Assembly: GCA_030762175.1 (NCBI GenBank)
Contig: CM060831.1
Coordinates: 65,822,001-65,886,000, forward strand
DNA: 64,000 nt
Origin: Metallyticus violacea
Lineage: Eukaryota; Arthropoda; Insecta; Mantodea; Metallyticidae
Direction: 5' to 3'
The notes under the pieces were generated by a model, which saw nothing but the letters and a program-made list of their open reading frames with translations, made no database searches and was not told where the DNA came from. The position numbers were made by a program, and so were the translations under genes. This document shows positions 59,991 to 64,000 of this stretch, piece by piece (position 1 is the stretch's first letter; each line of letters starts with the position of its first letter).

Positions 59991-61968
59991 ATTATAAGCG
60001 CACCTTTGCTGTGATTACGACAAGACAAAATACCAGGAATGTTTAAAAATTCGGTAAATTTCAATGAAATGGCACGAAAAGTGGAATCAGTGCTAGTAAG
60101 TAGGTATCATTCTTGCTTGCAACAGCTACGACAAAATTTCGACCAGATAAGACCCGCAGTTAACATTTGATAACTATTTGAATCGCACATCGTGGCATCG
60201 GTCAATATAAAAGATTCCATGCAGTACTTAAATATTTATACTCAAAGTTTAATATCAGTGTTTATTAAACGCTAGGTCAACGCCACACGGCCCAGCAATT
60301 CATACATTCAAATTTCAAATGACACCCTTGCACTTTGAAAGGTAAATTTTTAAAGGGGACCCAATTGTTGTCATATGTTTAGTTTTATATCGTTGCCTGA
60401 AAACATGAAGTGTTATTATTATTTGAATCTGGATAGAATAACAAATAAGTCAGTTATTTATAGCACAAAAATGTTTTGGGTTTAGTGCGGGATAAACCTT
60501 GATGTCCTTTTCTTTTTGTTTATTAAAATGACAGCTATGCTCCGTTTATATGATTACCGTTGATATGATGCGGTGCATTAGAGTTCGATCTGGAAAACAA
60601 CGTTGTAACGTCTCTGCAATCTCTTTCCCTGGATGTTTGCTGCTAACAGTGTACGGGTGTAGAAGTGAGAGTAAAATTTTTGCTCATTTATAATTTATTT
60701 ATTAATTTCCTCCGACATTGTTAACACAATTGGAAATAAGAAATATTCATAATTTCTGCTCAATCTTTAATGTATGAAAGTAACACTTGCAATGCTGGGA
60801 AATTAACAGGCATTACTGTTACTGTGTTACTGTTTAAGACGAAATAGGGGAACTCGGAGGTCGGTAGGATGGGTTGAGGTAATTAAGGTTTGTCCCGCAA
60901 TTTAAAATTATTATTGATAATAATATGGAAATACAGCCTATTTGGAACTCCTAATCAATCTGCGTATATTCAGTTTTCTTTTTCTTTTAAGTAAAACATC
61001 TACAACATAATTTTGAAGAAAAAAAAACTAAAATACAACTATCATATGAAATGTTTGCAGTGTTTATAGTATTATTAATTAAAATTCAAATAAAAATAAC
61101 AGTTCAAGTTAACGAGGAAAAGACAAAAGCATATCATATGAAAACGATTACAATCTATTTAAATTTTAAGCATCAAAATATGAAATTTTAAGTTTCAAAG
61201 TAGGGGTGGCTGGTGTTGAAGGAATGAAATCTAAAAAGATCAACATTAGTTTTGAACTCTCCCAAATTTCTAAATTGACGTGTTATTTGATTAAATTAAA
61301 TTTGTGTAAAATAGATATTTATTCAGACTGGGAAGGAGTAAAATTAAACCTGTCTATAAATAAATTAGATATTGAAATCTTTTTCTTAAAAAAAATACAG
61401 CAACATTTTTTGTCAATTGTAAGAACAGTGGAAAGTCGTTCACTATTGAACCAATAATAAATATATATTGATTGTTGTAAAAAGACAATTAATATAAATA
61501 ACATACTTTTTGCACCACTCTGTAAAACCATTTTGTGGGATCATGCCGTCTAGTTTAGAAAACCTTTGAATTAAAGCTGAAGCATAATGAATAACACCAT
61601 TCACCAAAAACCAATTTAATTTCTCTTTTAACATCCTTTACAATAATATAGCCAACGTGTGCGAGAACAACTGTATCGTGCCCTTAAAAATATTCCTCTT
61701 CCAAAAGTTTAATGCTTTCTCCTCTGATCTAGGCTGAAACCAAAGTGTAAACGACTCCATTTGCACTGACATCGTGCATGCACGAGTAAATGAGAAACTT
61801 TGACAAAATAGGTAAATGATCACATCACACAACTAAATATAAAGTGGCTAATGCTGGGAAAAAATATTACAGCTGCATCACTTTCTGTGCTCAAAAGTAA
61901 CACTATGCCGCGGTTTAGGCCTAAACTTAAACTATCCATTTATTTATAAATCCATAATTTCATTATTA
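59991..61968. other. Gene-free AT-rich stretch
   Basis: No motif in short frames such as 61206-61457 or 61319-61531. Confidence 0.5.
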
Positions 61969-62359
61969 TACAGTGAGTTTATTTGAGTTATAGGTCGCCT
62001 GAGTGCGGCGTTTACTGGGAAAGTGCAGCCGCCCTAACCGGATAAAGGGAGACATTGGCCGGGCGTAAAGTTAGTAAGTATATTTTTACTGAAAGCATAA
62101 AATGATACTGTATACTAAAGTAATAATAAGAGTTATAAGAGATGTTGAAAACGATGCCCCTAAGCGACATACATTGCTGAAAATTGCGTAAGAAATTCCT
62201 GTATTTCAACTAACTACTATCCTCTAAGAACACGGTGTTTTGGAATACTTTCTTCTGTCTCTCCTAATTTTACCAGTTGGCGAACAGTTTCCTTCCTTAC
62301 CTGGAATACTATTGACAGGACATTTCCTTGTGAATTCCCTTACCGCTTCTCGGCAAAAA

Positions 62360-62421
<62 letters not shown>

Positions 62422-62655
62422 CATGATAGCCCGTTCTTTAATACTATATTTATTTAATTGCATCTCCAACAAAGAACAATTAACATACGGTTTACATATA
62501 ATGAAACCCACCAAGTAACATACGAATGCACACCACTTGCTGCCAAAACCTCTCTCATACTAACTACAAATTCCTACCTGAACATGCGTTTATTATTTGA
62601 CTTCTCCAGCTAGCAGTTATGTCCTGTCGACTGTAACTGAAACAAGTTCACTGTA
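61969..62655 (+). mobile_element. MITE-A, complete copy 2
   Basis: The left end reads TACAGTGAGTTTATTTGAGT, then GGTCGCCTGAGTGCGGCG, AAAGGGAGACATTGGCC, GCGTAAAGTTAG and GTTATAAGAGATGTTG. The right end, complemented, begins TACAGTGAACTTGTTTCAGT. It is collinear with 16325-16945 but longer because a (TA)n tract in the middle (62366-62418) has expanded. The apparent 92-codon frame here is mostly Y-I repeats from that tract. No transposase is encoded. Confidence 0.84.
62366..62418. repeat. (TA)n microsatellite inside MITE-A
   Basis: About 26 TA units at the point where copy 1 has only CATATATATAG and fragment 1791 has a shorter run. Confidence 0.97.
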
Positions 62656-63074
62656 CTTAAACCTGATATACGAGTTGGATTTTTCAAGAAGTACTATGAA
62701 AATGGTCATAACATAAACATGACGTAACCGTTAGCAGTTACACAATCGCTCAACAGGCTGTGGCGAATCTCAGTATATTATATTTTTCGTTCAGCGTCTA
62801 TTTTCATCTTAAAATAGTTTAAATAGTGAGCGACGATGAAAAATATGGAGGAAAAGGTCTTTGGATGTGAATTTTTAGCCTTGATCTACTGGGTGAGATG
62901 TGCTTGACGCAACCGAGGGACATGCCGCAGCGTTATGTCGCTATGTCGGCGGAAGTGGGGAGTATTTTTCCCCTCCGCTGCGCGAGGCTTCCGTGTGAGT
63001 TGAAATCTTGCGCAAATAGCTCGTGTTTGTTAAGCGACACCATATAGTATATTGAGTGAAAGTTTATGAAGTGA
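62656..63074. other. Anonymous stretch
   Basis: Somewhat GC-richer near 62890-63000; no motif recognised. Confidence 0.4.
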
Positions 63075-63200
63075 AATGGGGTAATACAAGTATTCTATTC
63101 CCCAAAGAGTATTCACGTATGATTCATACGTGCGTACAGAATCAGCGCATGCTGTGAGGAAATTAATTCAAGAGCAATTTCCTAAGCAGGTATCAGAAAT
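63075..63200 (+). pseudogene. Transposase N-terminal fragment
   Basis: The plus frame reads YSIPQRVFTYDSYVRTESAH then AVRKLIQEQFPKQ, the first helices of a DUF4817-type transposase. It parallels FMYDTYVKTDSCREVVRQFA in remnant B but is a different subfamily. Similarity stops at about 63195. The open frame continues to 63540 without recognisable homology. It lies 0.4 kb from the rim exon, on the opposite strand. Confidence 0.68.
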
Positions 63201-63624
63201 GCTTGAACAAGGAAGGGAGGCAGTTCTAGCATCTCCTTGTTTAAAATACGTGAGTAATTTACTTTTTTTTAAGTGTTATGTTATGTTAGAAATAACTTAC
63301 GCGACAAACCGTACTATATTTACTGCGGACTTCCTGTCACCCCCACTGCCGACACAACAGCCAGCCTCCTGGCCAGCTACAAGCCGCGAAACCGGTTGCA
63401 TGAAGGATCGCTCGCCCCGTATTAGAGGATCTAGAGAAAGCGTGCCGTTGCTTTTTGCGAGTATGAGCTTGCATTACTGCGTAGCTGATGTAGCTTTTTA
63501 TCTATTAGTAATTCCAATGCAAATGCTTAGTTACAAGTGAGTTTATATGCAAATAAGATACTATCATCTAAATGGAACATTGAATACAGTGTGACATTGT
63601 GCAAGTGTACATAAAATTACTAAC
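63201..63624. other. Intron sequence flanking the rim exon
   Basis: Contains only the tail of a plus-strand open frame with no motif. By position it is the start of the rim intron downstream of the zinc-finger exon. Confidence 0.5.
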
Positions 63625-63784
63625 CTCATCTTGGTTTTCGTCTAACTTGGAGTAGGAGGCACAGTCTTCGCATACTTTTTGTTGGCATTCGAAGCATATC
63701 CTGAAGAAGTCTTCCGGTTTGAAGCTTTTCAGACACACCCGGCATGTGCCCGTACGACAAGGTGGCTTGACTGCTTCAGAATTC
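63625..63784 (-). CDS. rim zinc-finger exon (Rab3-interacting molecule)
   Basis: A 160-bp internal exon: one base completing a preceding codon, then 53 codons, ending on a codon boundary. The splice acceptor reads TTTTTGATTTCAG (63797-63785) and the donor GATGAG/GTTAGT (63624). The peptide contains CRVCLKSFKPEDFFRICFEC then QQKVCEDCASYSKLDENQDE. That gives three CxxC pairs (residues 14/17, 30/33, 38/41), the first three zinc-ligand pairs of the RIM/rabphilin FYVE-like finger; the fourth (a WRCxxC-type segment in known RIMs) should lie in the next exon. RIM is the presynaptic active-zone scaffold; this finger with its flanking helices binds Munc13 and Rab3. Identification is by recalled family motif; other Rab-effector fingers are less likely because the CASYSKLDE run is RIM-like. 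Confidence 0.92.
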
Positions 63785-64000
63785 CTGAAATCAAAAATTT
63801 TCTATATTAAAATTTGTCTTCTATGGTGAACAGAATGTAGGCAGTGCTTGTGAACAAAAGATTAAACAATACCAGCATAATAAAATATTAAGTTCTAATA
63901 ATGCAAATTACAGAATGCTATTTAATGCATGTTTGCGGCATAGCTATCTGATGTGGCGGGATATTTGCAATACCACCAGAAGTTCCAACTCAATGAATTC
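63785..64000 (-). other. Upstream rim intron
   Basis: AT-rich sequence on the 5' side of the zinc-finger exon on the minus strand. The preceding rim exon is beyond the window. Confidence 0.7.

Noticed and set aside
62240..62518. 92-codon open frame
   Set aside because: Most of it is a (YI)n repeat from the (TA)n tract inside MITE-A.
1..64000. CRISPR array, operon or phage-like system
   Set aside because: No evenly spaced direct repeats, no compact gene clusters and eukaryotic repeat content throughout.

Overview
This window reads as non-coding, repeat-laden DNA from a large animal genome, most likely an insect. The base composition is AT-rich, there are many (ATT)n, (TA)n and (TG)n microsatellites and poly-A/poly-T runs, and no ORF of convincing length. 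It holds dispersed tRNA-derived SINEs with target-site duplications and many decayed cut-and-paste transposons. I favour a cockroach or termite (Blattodea) because the two main SINE families feel familiar from that group; that placement is from memory and inferred, not proven.

The only host coding sequence I can support is one exon at 63625-63784 on the minus strand. It encodes the N-terminal zinc-finger core of RIM (Rab3-interacting molecule, the presynaptic active-zone scaffold), with three CxxC pairs and clean AG/GT splice sites. Transcription runs toward lower coordinates, so much or all of the remaining 63.6 kb is probably downstream rim intron. I found no second rim exon, although I could not search exhaustively.

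Region by region: 0-9 kb is AT-rich intron-like DNA with a fragment of a 620-690 bp inverted-repeat element (called MITE-A here), a (TTA)n tract framed by an inverted repeat, and two SINE-1 copies. 9-13 kb has a 572-bp internally deleted Tc1/mariner-type element with terminal inverted repeats and a decayed mariner transposase. 13-22 kb has a tRNA-like SINE, a complete MITE-A, a decayed IS630-type transposase, and a second transposon remnant interrupted by a SINE-1. 22-36 kb has a mariner tail fragment, another deleted transposase, a 73-bp-arm inverted repeat beside a tRNA-like element, a SINE-2 and a SINE-1. 36-46 kb has a MITE-A end, a SINE-2 with target-site duplication, a hAT derivative retaining a DUF4371-like piece, two diverged copies of an unrecognised ~750-bp repeat, and a 318-bp foldback MITE. 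47-55 kb has a SINE-2, a candidate promoter-like cluster, a 57-bp severely truncated SINE-2 and a head-to-head pair of SINE-1 copies. 55-64 kb has a mariner HTH fragment, a 1.26-kb non-autonomous piggyBac-like element with TTAA ends, a transposon interrupted by a SINE-2, the second complete MITE-A, another transposase N-terminal fragment and the rim exon.

No bacterial-type systems, CRISPR arrays, rRNA or intact tRNA genes were seen. The most interesting material is the interspersed-repeat biology (MITE-A, the piggyBac-like element, the foldback MITE, nested insertions, the inverted SINE pair) inside a probable neuronal-gene intron.
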